Positions 25,681 to 34,788 of a stretch of DNA of 64,000 nt are shown one piece after another. Within the stretch, counting starts at the first letter, position 1, and each line of letters opens with the position of its first letter. The notes beneath the pieces were generated by a model. That model searched no databases, was not told the DNA's origin, and was given only the letters and a program-made list of their open reading frames with translations. The stretch is taken from NCBI GenBank assembly GCA_016845585.1, contig JAERSO010000131.1, positions 1-64,000 of the forward strand. The letters run 5' to 3'. A program made the translations under genes and the position numbers. This DNA is from Acidimicrobiaceae bacterium (GTDB lineage Bacteria > Actinomycetota > Acidimicrobiia > Acidimicrobiales > Aldehydirespiratoraceae).

Positions 25681-26157
25681 TCAGAGGCCGAAGAGGCTTC
25701 CGATGGCCTTGACGCCGTCGTCCACCGCGTCACTGACGCTCTTGGAGCCACCGCTGCTGGACTTCGGCAGGGTGAGGATCGAACCGACCGGGTCGGCGAA
25801 GAAGTCCTCGACGTCGCCGGTGGTGTCCTTGACCCAGCTGTCGACATCGTCGGCGGCCTGCTCGGTCCAGTCGTCGAAGTCGTGGCCCGCCTGCTCGGCC
25901 CAGTCCTCGATGGCCGGATCGAGCTCGACCTCGAGGCCCCCGATGTTGCCACCGACGCTCCAGTCGTTTTCGACATGGGCCTCACCGTCATCGAACGGAC
26001 ATCTCTCCGGCGCGCAGATCGGCCTCGGCCTTGTAGTCCACGCTGCCTGCGGCCAGACCGTCGCCCAGCTCGGCGTCGCCGCCATGGCCGTAGCTACCCG
26101 TACCGTCGGCGAGGTTGGCCTCGCCACCCTGGTGGGCGAAGGCTGATTCCAGCTCAC
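25681..26157 (-). pseudogene. Frameshifted acidic Gly/Ala-rich protein next to Hsp70 remnant
   Basis: The C-terminal part (VENDWSVGGNIGGLEVELDP, then repeated acidic EDWAEQAGHDFDDWTEQA-like segments and a hydrophobic end GSLFGL) is read in the frame ending at 25681. Upstream of about 26005 the sensible sequence is in another frame: HQGGEANLADGTGSYGHGGD and GSVDYKAEADLRAGE, ending at a TGA. Joined, this would be a low-complexity glycine/acidic protein of about 155 residues that resembles the repeat region of IniB-type proteins, which in actinobacteria often sit beside Hsp70-like genes. The family link is tentative. It starts 24 bp after the Hsp70-like gene, on the same strand. Confidence 0.45.
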
Positions 26158-26181
26158 CGTGAGGGCATGGAAGACGAACGA

Positions 26182-27330
26182 CTACGCCTCCGGCAGAGGC
26201 ACGCAGTGGAAGTTGGCCGGATCGGCCACACCATGGCTGCTGGTGGCAACGGTGACACAGACGCCGGTGGCGTCCGCGGGCTTGTTGGACAACCGCATCT
26301 CCCCGGTTGGGACGAAGACCCGTTCGGCCGTGAGCTCCCAGGGGTCGCGCTCGGCCGCGTTGCTGCCCACCTTGGCCACGTCATAGATGTCCCAGAAGAA
26401 GTGGGCGTGCGTGCCGGAGAGCGCCGGCTCGAACCCCTCCGGTGTCCACGCGATCTCGAGGTTGCCGTCGACCAACGAGAGGTCGTCGATCTCGATACAG
26501 AGACCGCCGTTGCACTCCGGGTCCGGGAGATCCGGGATGGTGGTCGTCGTGGTCGTTGTGGAGGTGGTCGTCGTCGTGGTGGACGTCGTGGGCGTCTCGG
26601 TGGTCGTGGTCGTGGCGGACTGGTCGCCATCGGACTCGCCGTCCGAGCCGTCACCATCCTCCTCCTCGGACACGGGGTCGGCCGTCTGCGTGTCGCCGGA
26701 GTCGCGGGCAAAGACGAAGAACGCCGCGGCGGCACCGGCGGCGATGATCAGAATGGCCACCAGCAAGATGACCGGTCGGGTACCACTCGGCGCGGGCACA
26801 GTGGCCGAGGGAGCGTCGACGACGGTCGAGCCGGCCACACTGGCGGACTCGGGCGCGGCAGCGGCGACAGATCCCTGAGCCGCATCGTGGGCGGCCGCGG
26901 CGGCACCCAGCGCGACGACGTGTTTGGGGTGGGCATCGACGGCGACCGGTCGGCCCAGTTCGTTCGACACGACATCGGCCACCAGCGAGATCCGCGACGA
27001 ACCACCGACGAGCAGGACGGCCCGAAGGTCCTCCGCCGCGACACCAGCGCTGTCGAGGGCCCGGCGCAGTGCCGCCACGGAGTCGCCGAGTGCCGGACGA
27101 ATCGCGTTCTCGAACTCCTCGCGGGTCAGCCGCACCTCGCCGTGATGACCCGGCAGCAGCACAGGGATCGTGACGTCCATGTCGTGCGACAACGCTTCCT
27201 TGGCCTGGACACACTCGGTTCGGAGTCGAGCGGCCGCGGGATCCGTCGGCGTCACCTGATCGAGTGCCCAGTTCCGCTTGGGTGACCTCGGCCACCAGCG
27301 CCTCCGCGACATGGGGAAGGTCGCCCGCAC
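26182..27330 (-). pseudogene. Hsp70-family membrane protein missing most of its ATPase domain
   Basis: 382 open codons. Homology starts at about 27275 (ALDQVTPTDPAAARLRTECV) and continues through VLLVGGSSRISLVADVV, the adenosine motif of Hsp70, ending with HPKHVVALGAA. So only the last third of the nucleotide-binding domain is left; the phosphate loops (first 230 or so residues) are gone. Then come a membrane helix (PVILLVAILIIAAGAAAAFFVF), an acidic linker, a threonine-rich stretch (about 26525-26615) and an extracytoplasmic beta domain with two cysteine pairs (CNGGLC, and later CV..C). The 5' end is fused to another broken gene. Without the phosphate loops it cannot be an ATPase, though the outer domain may still be made. 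Confidence 0.65.
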
Positions 27331-27750
27331 GGGCGAGGATCACCTCGGCTGCAGAGTCGTCCACCCGACAGGTCCTCGCGACCCAAGCCTGAAACGCCGC
27401 GCCGTCCGCGTCGGGGACCGGTTCGAGCAGAGCGCCATCTCGCGTGACCGCATCGAGCAACGGTGAGGCGGCTCTGCCCGCCGAAGCCGGAGCGAGCACG
27501 ACGAACGCGCTGACGCCGCGAGTGCAGCTTGCAGACTCTCCGGGAGCAGCTGCGGATCCGAGATGATGACCGCCGGTCCCAGGTCGGGCTCGGCGTCACC
27601 GGGCCGAACGAGTGCAACGTCGCCCAACGCATCGCGGGCGGTGCGCTCGAGCGCAGCGTGGGTCACACGCGGCGCGGTCACCCAGACGCGTCGCGCTCCG
27701 CTCGACAGTGCCGACTCGAGGCGGCGGATCATCCCCGGGGCATCACTCAT
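27255..27750 (-). pseudogene. Unrecognised gene, frameshifted and cut at the Hsp70 junction
   Basis: It begins ATG 27750 (MSDAPGMIRRLESALSSGAR) and continues to about 27505; after ALAASA the sensible frame moves by two bases (a repeated cg would explain it) to FVVLAPASAGRAASPLLDAV and on to LPHVAEALVAEVTQAEL near 27280, where it meets the Hsp70-like sequence in another frame. The N-terminal part alternates strands and helices like a Rossmann-type fold, but I see no motif. Its 3' end and the 5' end of the Hsp70 gene are both missing, consistent with one deletion. It diverges from the MazG-like gene across 34 bp. Confidence 0.45.
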
Positions 27751-27784
27751 CCGACGGGAATGACCGCACGCCTAGAGTCCCCGC

Positions 27785-28036
27785 ATGGACCTCGCCGAAC
27801 TGCAGACCCTGATGGACGATCTCTACGGAGAGGCCGACACAGCGCGCGGCGTGCCCGCGACGGTGGCGTGGCTGTGCGAGGAACTCGGCGAACTCGCCCA
27901 GGCGGTGCGCAAGGGCACCCGGGAGCAGCAGGTCCACGAGTTCGGCGATGTTCTCGCCTGGCTGGCCTCGCTCGCCAACCAGATGGGCATCACCCTCGAC
28001 GAGGCCATGCAGCGCTACGTCGAGAATCCACCCTAG
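27785..28036 (+). CDS. MazG-like nucleotide pyrophosphohydrolase
   Basis: 83 residues, one MazG-type helical domain. The metal-binding EExxE (CEELGEL, about 32-37) and ExxD (HEFGDVLAWL, E52 and D55) motifs are both present. Members hydrolyse (d)NTPs to monophosphates, either cleaning the pool or, in small forms, acting on a special nucleotide. At this size it probably works as a dimer or tetramer. It ends overlapping by 4 bp with the convergent split-barrel gene. Confidence 0.8.
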   Translation: MDLAELQTLMDDLYGEADTARGVPATVAWLCEELGELAQAVRKGTREQQVHEFGDVLAWLASLANQMGITLDEAMQRYVENPP

Positions 28037-28467
28037 GGCACCCCGATGATCCGCTCAGGCGTGATGAAGATCGAGACTCGGCCTTCGGCGGCCATGACTC
28101 GGTCGTACTCGTCCCAATCGTCATGGGTACCCCCGGCAGCGACGAAAACATCCCGCAGAAGTTGAGTGAGTCCACTTCCTCCCGCGCCGGCGTCGTCGGT
28201 CACGATCTCCGCCGGCCCCTCGACTCCAGCCCATTGCCAGCCACGCCGGAAGGTCACCGACGCCCGCCCACCGCGTCGGATGTGGTCGACCTTGCGGGCA
28301 TCGCCGCGGGCAACCAGCGCGACGACGTCCTCGCCCGTCGTCGGGTGAACGAACGGCCCGGCGTTCACGACTGAACTGTGCACCGAACCGTCGGGGCGTA
28401 CCGACGCGACCACGCACAGACCCGTCTCCGAGCCGGCCATCGCGCGGACACTCTCGAAATCTGCCAT
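28033..28467 (-). CDS. PPOX-class F420-dependent/FMN split-barrel protein
   Basis: 144 residues from ATG 28467. The order is strand LCVVASVRPDGSVHSSVVNAG, then VALVARGDARKVDHIRRGGRASVTF and WQWAGVEGPAEIV, typical of PPOX-class proteins that bind F420 or FMN in actinobacteria. The final strand has VSIFITPERIIGVP. The reaction is unknown. It lies 22 bp downstream of asd on the same strand and may be read through from it. Confidence 0.75.
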   Translation of the reverse strand: MADFESVRAMAGSETGLCVVASVRPDGSVHSSVVNAGPFVHPTTGEDVVALVARGDARKVDHIRRGGRASVTFRRGWQWAGVEGPAEIVTDDAGAGGSGLTQLLRDVFVAAGGTHDDWDEYDRVMAAEGRVSIFITPERIIGVP

Positions 28468-28489
28468 GCGCAACCGTAGCGCCCCCCGC

Positions 28490-29536
<1,047 letters not shown>

Positions 29537-29596
29537 TCAAGGCTACCGTCCGCCGGTTGAGGACGACCGCGGATTTCCGACGCTGACGCCTTCGCG

Positions 29597-30106
29597 CTAC
29601 GCCGCGGTGGCCGCCGCGAGACTTGCGAGTGTCGCGGTACCGATTGCGATCAGCGCCTCCGTCGAAGTGACGATGTTGCTCGAGCCGCCGCTCCCGCGCG
29701 GCGTCGACCACTGCGCGGGGTCCTGGTGAAAGACCAGGTACATCAGCGCGGCGAGCAGCGCGGCGCCGAGAGTTGCCGGCACCGACAACGACCGCACCTC
29801 GACACCGAGGCTGACGGCTCGCATGACCAGGACCCCGGCCGAGATGACGAGCGGGATGAGCACGATCGACAGAAGACTCATCGGCACGACCGCGATCCCA
29901 GCCGCGAGCATCAGCCCCGCATGCCCACGAGCAACGCCGACCGACGCGACCACTCCCGCCCCGACGAACGGGGCCCCGAACCCGATGGCTGACAACCAGC
30001 CTTCCGGGTCATGCGGCGAGCCGGCGTAGTAGTGCACGAACACGAGGCCGACCCCGCCGACGATCACCGCGGCCGCGGCCAATCTGGTGGTCGAGTCCGA
30101 GTCCAT
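29597..30106 (-). CDS. Hypothetical polytopic membrane protein
   Basis: 169 residues with five hydrophobic segments (AAAVIVGGVGLVFVHYY, then AIGFGAPFVGAGVVASVGVA, GLMLAAGIAVVPMSLLSIV, ATLGAALLAALMYLVF and a final ALIAIGTATLASLAAATAA). A short hydrophilic loop before the last helix has GSGGSSN. I see no family marks. It is upstream of asd on the same strand, 63 bp apart, and may share its transcript. Confidence 0.6.
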   Translation of the reverse strand: MDSDSTTRLAAAAVIVGGVGLVFVHYYAGSPHDPEGWLSAIGFGAPFVGAGVVASVGVARGHAGLMLAAGIAVVPMSLLSIVLIPLVISAGVLVMRAVSLGVEVRSLSVPATLGAALLAALMYLVFHQDPAQWSTPRGSGGSSNIVTSTEALIAIGTATLASLAAATAA

Positions 30107-30197
30107 ACCCCCATCTAAGCGCGAAGAAGGGGCGAGGTCTGCGCCATCGTTGCGACGACGCCGACCCCACCCCTTCTCGTGTCAGATCAGTTGAGGG

Positions 30198-30698
30198 TCA
30201 GGCGCAGAATTCGGTGCCGTCGGAGCGGTTACCGCACGTGTTGCCGAAGGCTTCGTATTCACTACCGAACGGACTGTCCAGATAGAGATCGTCGCAGGCC
30301 TGCATGTCGCCGGCCTCGCAACCGTCCCACATTCGATCGAGCGCCGGGTCGTCGCCGTAGGCGTTGGGTTCGCCTTCGCCGACACCATCGGACATGTCTT
30401 CGACCATTTCGTCGACGCTGTCCTGCATCTCGTCGGTCAGATCGCCACCCAGCAGACACTCGGTGGTGATGGCGACTGCCTCGGCAGGCGGATCATTGTC
30501 GCCAAGGGCCTGATCGGTCAGGTCACCCGGGTTGATTCCGGCCTCGTGAAGCTTCTCGACGACGCAGTCTGCCTGCTCATCGCTGAAGAAGCCATCCTTC
30601 GTCAACTCGGCCTTGAACTCTTCATCCGTCGGGCCACCACCACAGGCAGAGGCAAGCAGCGCAAGCGCCGCACCGAGGATCATCACATATCGCCGCAT
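30198..30698 (-). CDS. Small acidic lipoprotein
   Basis: 166 residues from ATG 30698, preceded by AAAGGAAG. The signal peptide MRRYVMILGAALALLASACGGG has a lipobox (LASAC) whose cysteine would be lipidated. The mature part is acidic with six or so cysteines (DCVV, ECLL, DGCEAGDMQACDDLY, NTCGN, FCA), so disulfides are likely. The end resembles many actinobacterial small lipoproteins; the role is unknown. The longer frame upstream is not used. Confidence 0.75.
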   Translation of the reverse strand: MRRYVMILGAALALLASACGGGPTDEEFKAELTKDGFFSDEQADCVVEKLHEAGINPGDLTDQALGDNDPPAEAVAITTECLLGGDLTDEMQDSVDEMVEDMSDGVGEGEPNAYGDDPALDRMWDGCEAGDMQACDDLYLDSPFGSEYEAFGNTCGNRSDGTEFCA

Positions 30699-30771
30699 GG
30701 GCTTCCTTTCATAAGGACGAGCTCCCGCAGCTCGCCACCAACGCCCCATCGACCGCTGCCCTTGCAATGTT

Positions 30772-30787
30772 GAGGGTGGTCACCCTC
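30772..30787. promoter_or_regulatory. Inverted repeat GAGGGTG-gt-CACCCTC upstream of lipoprotein gene
   Basis: Two 7-bp arms with a 2-bp spacer lie 74 bp upstream of the lipoprotein start, inside a 218-bp non-coding stretch (30699-30916) between it and the HD-protein gene's stop codon. This shape is typical of an operator for a dimeric regulator; no regulator gene is adjacent. No other feature is seen in the stretch. Confidence 0.35.
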
Positions 30788-30916
30788 CGTCACAAAGAAC
30801 GACGACTCAGGCACTGGTGGATGGCGACACCCTAGCCAAGGCGGACTCCCCCGAGCACCCGAACTGGCGGCACATATGGTCGGAGTCCGACGGTTCATTC
30901 CGCCAGTTCGCTGACG

Positions 30917-31711
30917 TCAGGTGGTCAGTTCGGCGTGGAAGGCTTCGAGACGGGCGAGGAGATCCGCCTCGTCGAGGACGCCCTCGGACCGCTTCAACTC
31001 GAGCAGCCACTTCATGATCTGCCCGACCTCGCGACCGGGTTCGATCCCGAGATGGGCCATCACGGCCGCACCATCGATCTGCGGACGCTCCGCTGCCCGA
31101 CGATCCTCCTCGGCCAGTTCGGCGATACGCCGCTCGAGATCATCGATCCATTCCTGGATGCGCTGGGCCTTGGCCTTGTTGCGGGTGGTGCAGTCGCTGC
31201 GGATCAGCGCGTTGAGGCGACCGAGCAGAGGGCCGGCGTCGCGGGCGTAGCGGCGAACAGCGGCATCGCTCCAACCATCCGCATAGCCCTTGAAGCGCCC
31301 GGACATCCGAACGAGTTCGGCCACATCGGCGACGACGTCCTCTGCATACCCGAGCGCTGTCATCCGCTTCTTGGTGACGCGCCCACCCACGACCTCATGG
31401 TGACGGAACGTGACCCCGCCGTGCTCGAAGCTCCGGGTCTGGGGCTTGGCGATGTCGTGGAACAGCGCAGCGAGACGCACGATCTCGTCGCGCGGGGTCT
31501 TGGCGACGACAGCCACCGTGTGCGAGAGCACGTCCTTGTGGCGATGGATCGGGTCCTGTTCCATGCGCAGCGCCAGGAGTTCCGGAACGAGCGGGTCGAT
31601 CCGGCCACTGTCGATCGCCGACCACAGCGACGCGGCGACGTCGTCCGCCATGAGGATGGCGGACAGCGCCTCGGCGGCGTCAGAAACAGTGTCGGTGGGC
31701 TCGAGTTCCAT
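30917..31711 (-). CDS. HD-domain protein related to the C-terminal part of CCA-adding enzymes
   Basis: 264 residues. RMEQDPIHRHKDVLSHTVAV and LAALFHDIAKP (H64, H85-D86) give the HD metal site, with FRHHEVVGG (H104-H105) after it. This layout is that of the HD half of actinobacterial tRNA nucleotidyltransferase/poly(A) polymerase proteins, including the following helices (DCTTRNKAKAQRIQEW). The N-terminal nucleotidyltransferase half is absent, and the first 50 codons look like a short helical lead-in, not a truncated catalytic domain. It may be a phosphohydrolase on its own. Its start is 69 bp from the divergent deacetylase gene. Confidence 0.7.
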   Translation of the reverse strand: MELEPTDTVSDAAEALSAILMADDVAASLWSAIDSGRIDPLVPELLALRMEQDPIHRHKDVLSHTVAVVAKTPRDEIVRLAALFHDIAKPQTRSFEHGGVTFRHHEVVGGRVTKKRMTALGYAEDVVADVAELVRMSGRFKGYADGWSDAAVRRYARDAGPLLGRLNALIRSDCTTRNKAKAQRIQEWIDDLERRIAELAEEDRRAAERPQIDGAAVMAHLGIEPGREVGQIMKWLLELKRSEGVLDEADLLARLEAFHAELTT

Positions 31712-31780
31712 GGCGGCAAAAGTCTACGACGCCGCTGCCGTCGCCCACGCCCACGATCGACGACGACGTAGGATCCCACG

Positions 31781-32524
31781 GTGCCCACACTTCCTGATCT
31801 CCTCCACGGGGATGATGACTTCCTGCCCGAAAGGGCCCTCGTCATCGTCGCTCACCCCGACGACATCGACTTCGGCACCGCCGGCACAGTCGCCACGCTG
31901 ACCGACCACGGCGTCGAGGTCGTGTACGGCCTCGTGACGAGCGGCCAGGCCGGCGAACCCGCTGAGCTCAGCGCCGAGGATCTCGCCGACATCCGCCAGG
32001 CCGAACAGGCCGCCGCCGGCAAGGTGGTGGGAGTCACCGAACTGCACTGGCTCGGCTTCCCCGACGGCGCCGTCGAGTCGACGCTCGAACTCCGCAAGGC
32101 GATCTCGCGGCTGATTCGGATGGTGAAGCCCGACCTCGTGATCACCCAGACACCGGAACGGAACTGGGATCGCATCTACGCCGCTCATCCCGATCATCTC
32201 GCCACCGGCGAAGCAGTGGTCAGTGCCGTCTACCCCGACGCCCGCAACGCCAAGTCCTACCCGGAGCTGCTCGACGAAGGTTACGAACCCCACGCAGTCA
32301 GCCGGATCTGGCTGATGGCCGGCACCGACCACAACCTGCGCGTCGACATCTCGGCCGCGCTCGATCGAAAGATCGACGCGCTGCTCGAGCACCACAGTCA
32401 AAACGACGCTCGGGCCGATGTGCTGCCGGGCATGATCCGCGAATGGGCAGGCGACAACGCGAAGGCGTCGGGAATCGCCGGCGCCACCGCTGTCGAGTCG
32501 TTCCGGGCCGTCAACACCGAGTAG
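31781..32524 (+). CDS. PIG-L/LmbE-family deacetylase
   Basis: 247 residues from GTG. The zinc motif AHPDDIDF (His, Asp, Asp) is at about 26-33 and the third ligand in AHPDHLATGEA (about 140-150). The NWDRIYAAHPDH segment is typical of the MshB/BshB/LmbE group, which deacetylates N-acetylglucosamine-linked compounds, for example in mycothiol making or recycling (Mca). Substrate cannot be assigned; MshB and Mca are usually longer (about 290), so this is a third paralogue type. Confidence 0.8.
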   Translation: MPTLPDLLHGDDDFLPERALVIVAHPDDIDFGTAGTVATLTDHGVEVVYGLVTSGQAGEPAELSAEDLADIRQAEQAAAGKVVGVTELHWLGFPDGAVESTLELRKAISRLIRMVKPDLVITQTPERNWDRIYAAHPDHLATGEAVVSAVYPDARNAKSYPELLDEGYEPHAVSRIWLMAGTDHNLRVDISAALDRKIDALLEHHSQNDARADVLPGMIREWAGDNAKASGIAGATAVESFRAVNTE

Positions 32525-32635
32525 TGGTCGCCCTTCGGGGCCACCGACCTTCTGAGCTACGTTCTGATCAGTCAGTCGGGAACCACACGGCGGTTGTGAA
32601 CGTCTAACGTGCTCGCACCCCTCCTGGAGGAACGT

Positions 32636-34042
32636 GTGCGGACCCTGCCTTTCACCCTCAGACTCCTGCTCGCCGCGCTCTCCCTCATGCTGGTCGCCGC
32701 CGCCTGCGGCATCGACAGCGACGACGCCGGTAGTGACGACAGCGGGTCCGGCGGCGACTTCCACGAGGTGTCCGGCACCACCGATGACTCGAGCGACGAC
32801 GGCGACTACGACGCCGCCACAGCCGGCGAGGAAGCCGAGGGCGACTTCGATGATGACATGGCCGATGCCGAGGAACCGGCGGCCGCCGAGAAGGACGAGA
32901 CCGGCCTCGCCGTCCCCACCGCGCTCACCGCGGCCGACATCGGTCGCGACATCGTCTTTCGCGCCACTGTGGGTGTCGCCGTGGAAGATGTCGCCGCCGC
33001 GGGCCGTGAAGCCACCCAGATCGTGACCAGCCTCGGGGGGATCGTGTTCGGCCAATCGTCGACGGTCGACCCGTCACCGCGCACCGTGCTCACGTTCAAG
33101 ATCCTGCCCGAGGACTTCGATGATGCGCTCGAAGCCCTTGCCGGTGTGGGAGACCTCGTCGAGCAGACCATCTCTGCCGAGGACGTCACCGACCGGGTCG
33201 TCGATCTCGAAAGCCGGATTTCCACATCCGAGGCGAGCGTTCTGCGTCTCCGTGGCTTCCTCGAGGGAGCCACCGATGTCCAGGTGATCGCCGACCTCGA
33301 GCGCCAACTCCTCGACCGTGAGACCACGCTCGAGACCCTGCGCGGGCAACTCCGCACCCTGCGCGACCAGGTGAGTCTCGCCACCATCACCCTGACGATC
33401 ACCGAGGCCGGCCGCGACTCGCTGCCCACCGACCTCGATCTGGTCGCCTGGCTCGGCGACGACGAAGCCGACGCGTGCCCCGGCCATTCATCGCTCGACG
33501 TGAACCGGGACGACAGCGCCGTCCTCTGCATCGAGATCGAGAACACCGGCGACGCCACTCTCACCGACATCTCGATCGAGTCGACCGAGCTCCGGCTCCG
33601 AGTGGACGACTTCGACATCGAGACGGGCTCGCTCGACGAGTTGGAGCCCGGCGACCGGTTGGTTGCGCTCTTCGACCTCGATGTGTCCGAGGGCCGCGTG
33701 CAACGCCGCGACGCTCGAGGCGGCTTGTTCATCGACGTCCGGGTCGAGGCCGTCCCCGCCGACAATCCCGATGCCACGGTGCAACGCGAGACCGACGTCG
33801 TGTTGATCGCCGACAACGAAACCCCCTTGCCGGGCTTCGGTGATGCATTCGGGGGCGGTGTTTCGACGCTTGCCGTCATCGGCAGCATCCTGTTGCTGAT
33901 CCTGGGTGGTGTCTTGCCGTTCGTTCCCTTCATCGGCATCGCGATCTGGCTCTTCTTGCGCCACCGGCGGGGCAAGATCCGCCCCCTCGACCCGCCTCCG
34001 GCACCACCGACAGCGACCGAGGACAATACGGAGAGACTCTGA
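32636..34042 (+). CDS. DUF4349-domain lipoprotein with C-terminal membrane anchor
   Basis: 468 residues from GTG 32636, chosen for the GGAGG 5 nt upstream; an in-frame GTG at 32609 has none. A signal peptide ends in a lipobox (LVAAACG). An acidic Ser/Asp/Glu-rich linker of about 80 residues is followed by the DUF4349 domain (IVFRATVGVAVEDVAAAG to LATITLTITEAG), including its internal coiled coil (LERQLLDRETTLETLRGQL). A beta-rich domain of about 130 residues with one Cys pair (ACPG, LCIEIE) is then inserted before the single membrane helix (STLAVIGSILLLILGGVLPF) and a short basic tail. Function of DUF4349 is unknown. Confidence 0.75.
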   Translation: MRTLPFTLRLLLAALSLMLVAAACGIDSDDAGSDDSGSGGDFHEVSGTTDDSSDDGDYDAATAGEEAEGDFDDDMADAEEPAAAEKDETGLAVPTALTAADIGRDIVFRATVGVAVEDVAAAGREATQIVTSLGGIVFGQSSTVDPSPRTVLTFKILPEDFDDALEALAGVGDLVEQTISAEDVTDRVVDLESRISTSEASVLRLRGFLEGATDVQVIADLERQLLDRETTLETLRGQLRTLRDQVSLATITLTITEAGRDSLPTDLDLVAWLGDDEADACPGHSSLDVNRDDSAVLCIEIENTGDATLTDISIESTELRLRVDDFDIETGSLDELEPGDRLVALFDLDVSEGRVQRRDARGGLFIDVRVEAVPADNPDATVQRETDVVLIADNETPLPGFGDAFGGGVSTLAVIGSILLLILGGVLPFVPFIGIAIWLFLRHRRGKIRPLDPPPAPPTATEDNTERL

Positions 34043-34128
34043 CACCGGCGAGGCGAATCGGCTAGAACGGCTACGGACCCAGTGGATCTGCCGATGGGAA
34101 CGGTGTAGACAGCAAGCCGAGGGGGACT

Positions 34129-34788
34129 ATGAACGAGACCGCGGCACCAACCCTGGCGGACGCGCTCTTCGACGCGGTTCACGACCGCAAACCGGCGGTC
34201 GATGGCGCCCATCCGGCCCTTCGGGAGCTGGGTGAATCGATCGGGGCCGACGGTGTCGAACTGTGGATGTATCTCGACGATGGGCACCTCGTGCGCACCG
34301 CCATGTGGGCGAACGAGCCCTCCTCGGTTCGCCCGGACCACAACTGGAAGATCGACGCGACGAGTCCGATGTGGCCAGTGTTGAACGATGCGTCCCCCAT
34401 CATGTACGCCAACCTGAGCGAGCCTGGGGCCTCGCTCGATCGAGCATGTGGCGCCCCGATCAACGGGGATCTTCGATGCGAGGGAATCCTGTTGGCCTGG
34501 CCGCTTGAGTGGACCGAGTACTCAGAGTCTGACTGCGACGCCTTCCTCGATCTCTCGGAGATGATCTCCGATGTGTGCCGGAGTGGTTCTGCGTCAATCG
34601 AGGAGACCGGCCGGCAGCGGTTCGAACAGATGATCGCGACGGCCAACGCCATGCTGCTCGACCGTCACTCCGGAGACCCGGACGAACGACTCGTCGACGC
34701 CATGACCATGATCGGCACCGGCCTCGATGTGAACCATCTCGCGCTGTTCCGCGTCGAGGAGGGCGAGATTCGCTCAAAGGCCGGCTAG
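34129..34788 (+). pseudogene. GAF-type sensor fragment, 5' part of a broken GAF/PAS/GGDEF/EAL gene
   Basis: 219 codons ending at an in-frame TAG (34786-34788). LRELGESIGADGVELWMYL and the later FEQMIATANAMLLDRHSGDP, VNHLALFRVEEGEIRSKAG read as one full GAF-like module and the start of a second. Directly after TAG the same frame goes on sensibly (GGYVLHDYRRRVYVDPFLAS), so the stop interrupts a single longer protein. ATG 34129 follows GAGGGGG. If the stop were read as Gln or Trp, the protein would extend to the frameshift near 36960. Confidence 0.6.

Noticed and set aside
26525-26620. GT/GTC-rich tract considered as a DNA repeat or CRISPR-like array
   Set aside because: It encodes the threonine-rich stalk of the Hsp70-like protein and has no regular spacer structure.
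25108-27285. 725-codon plus-strand open frame
   Set aside because: Runs out of frame through the MpaB-like gene and antisense through the Hsp70 locus; no domain.
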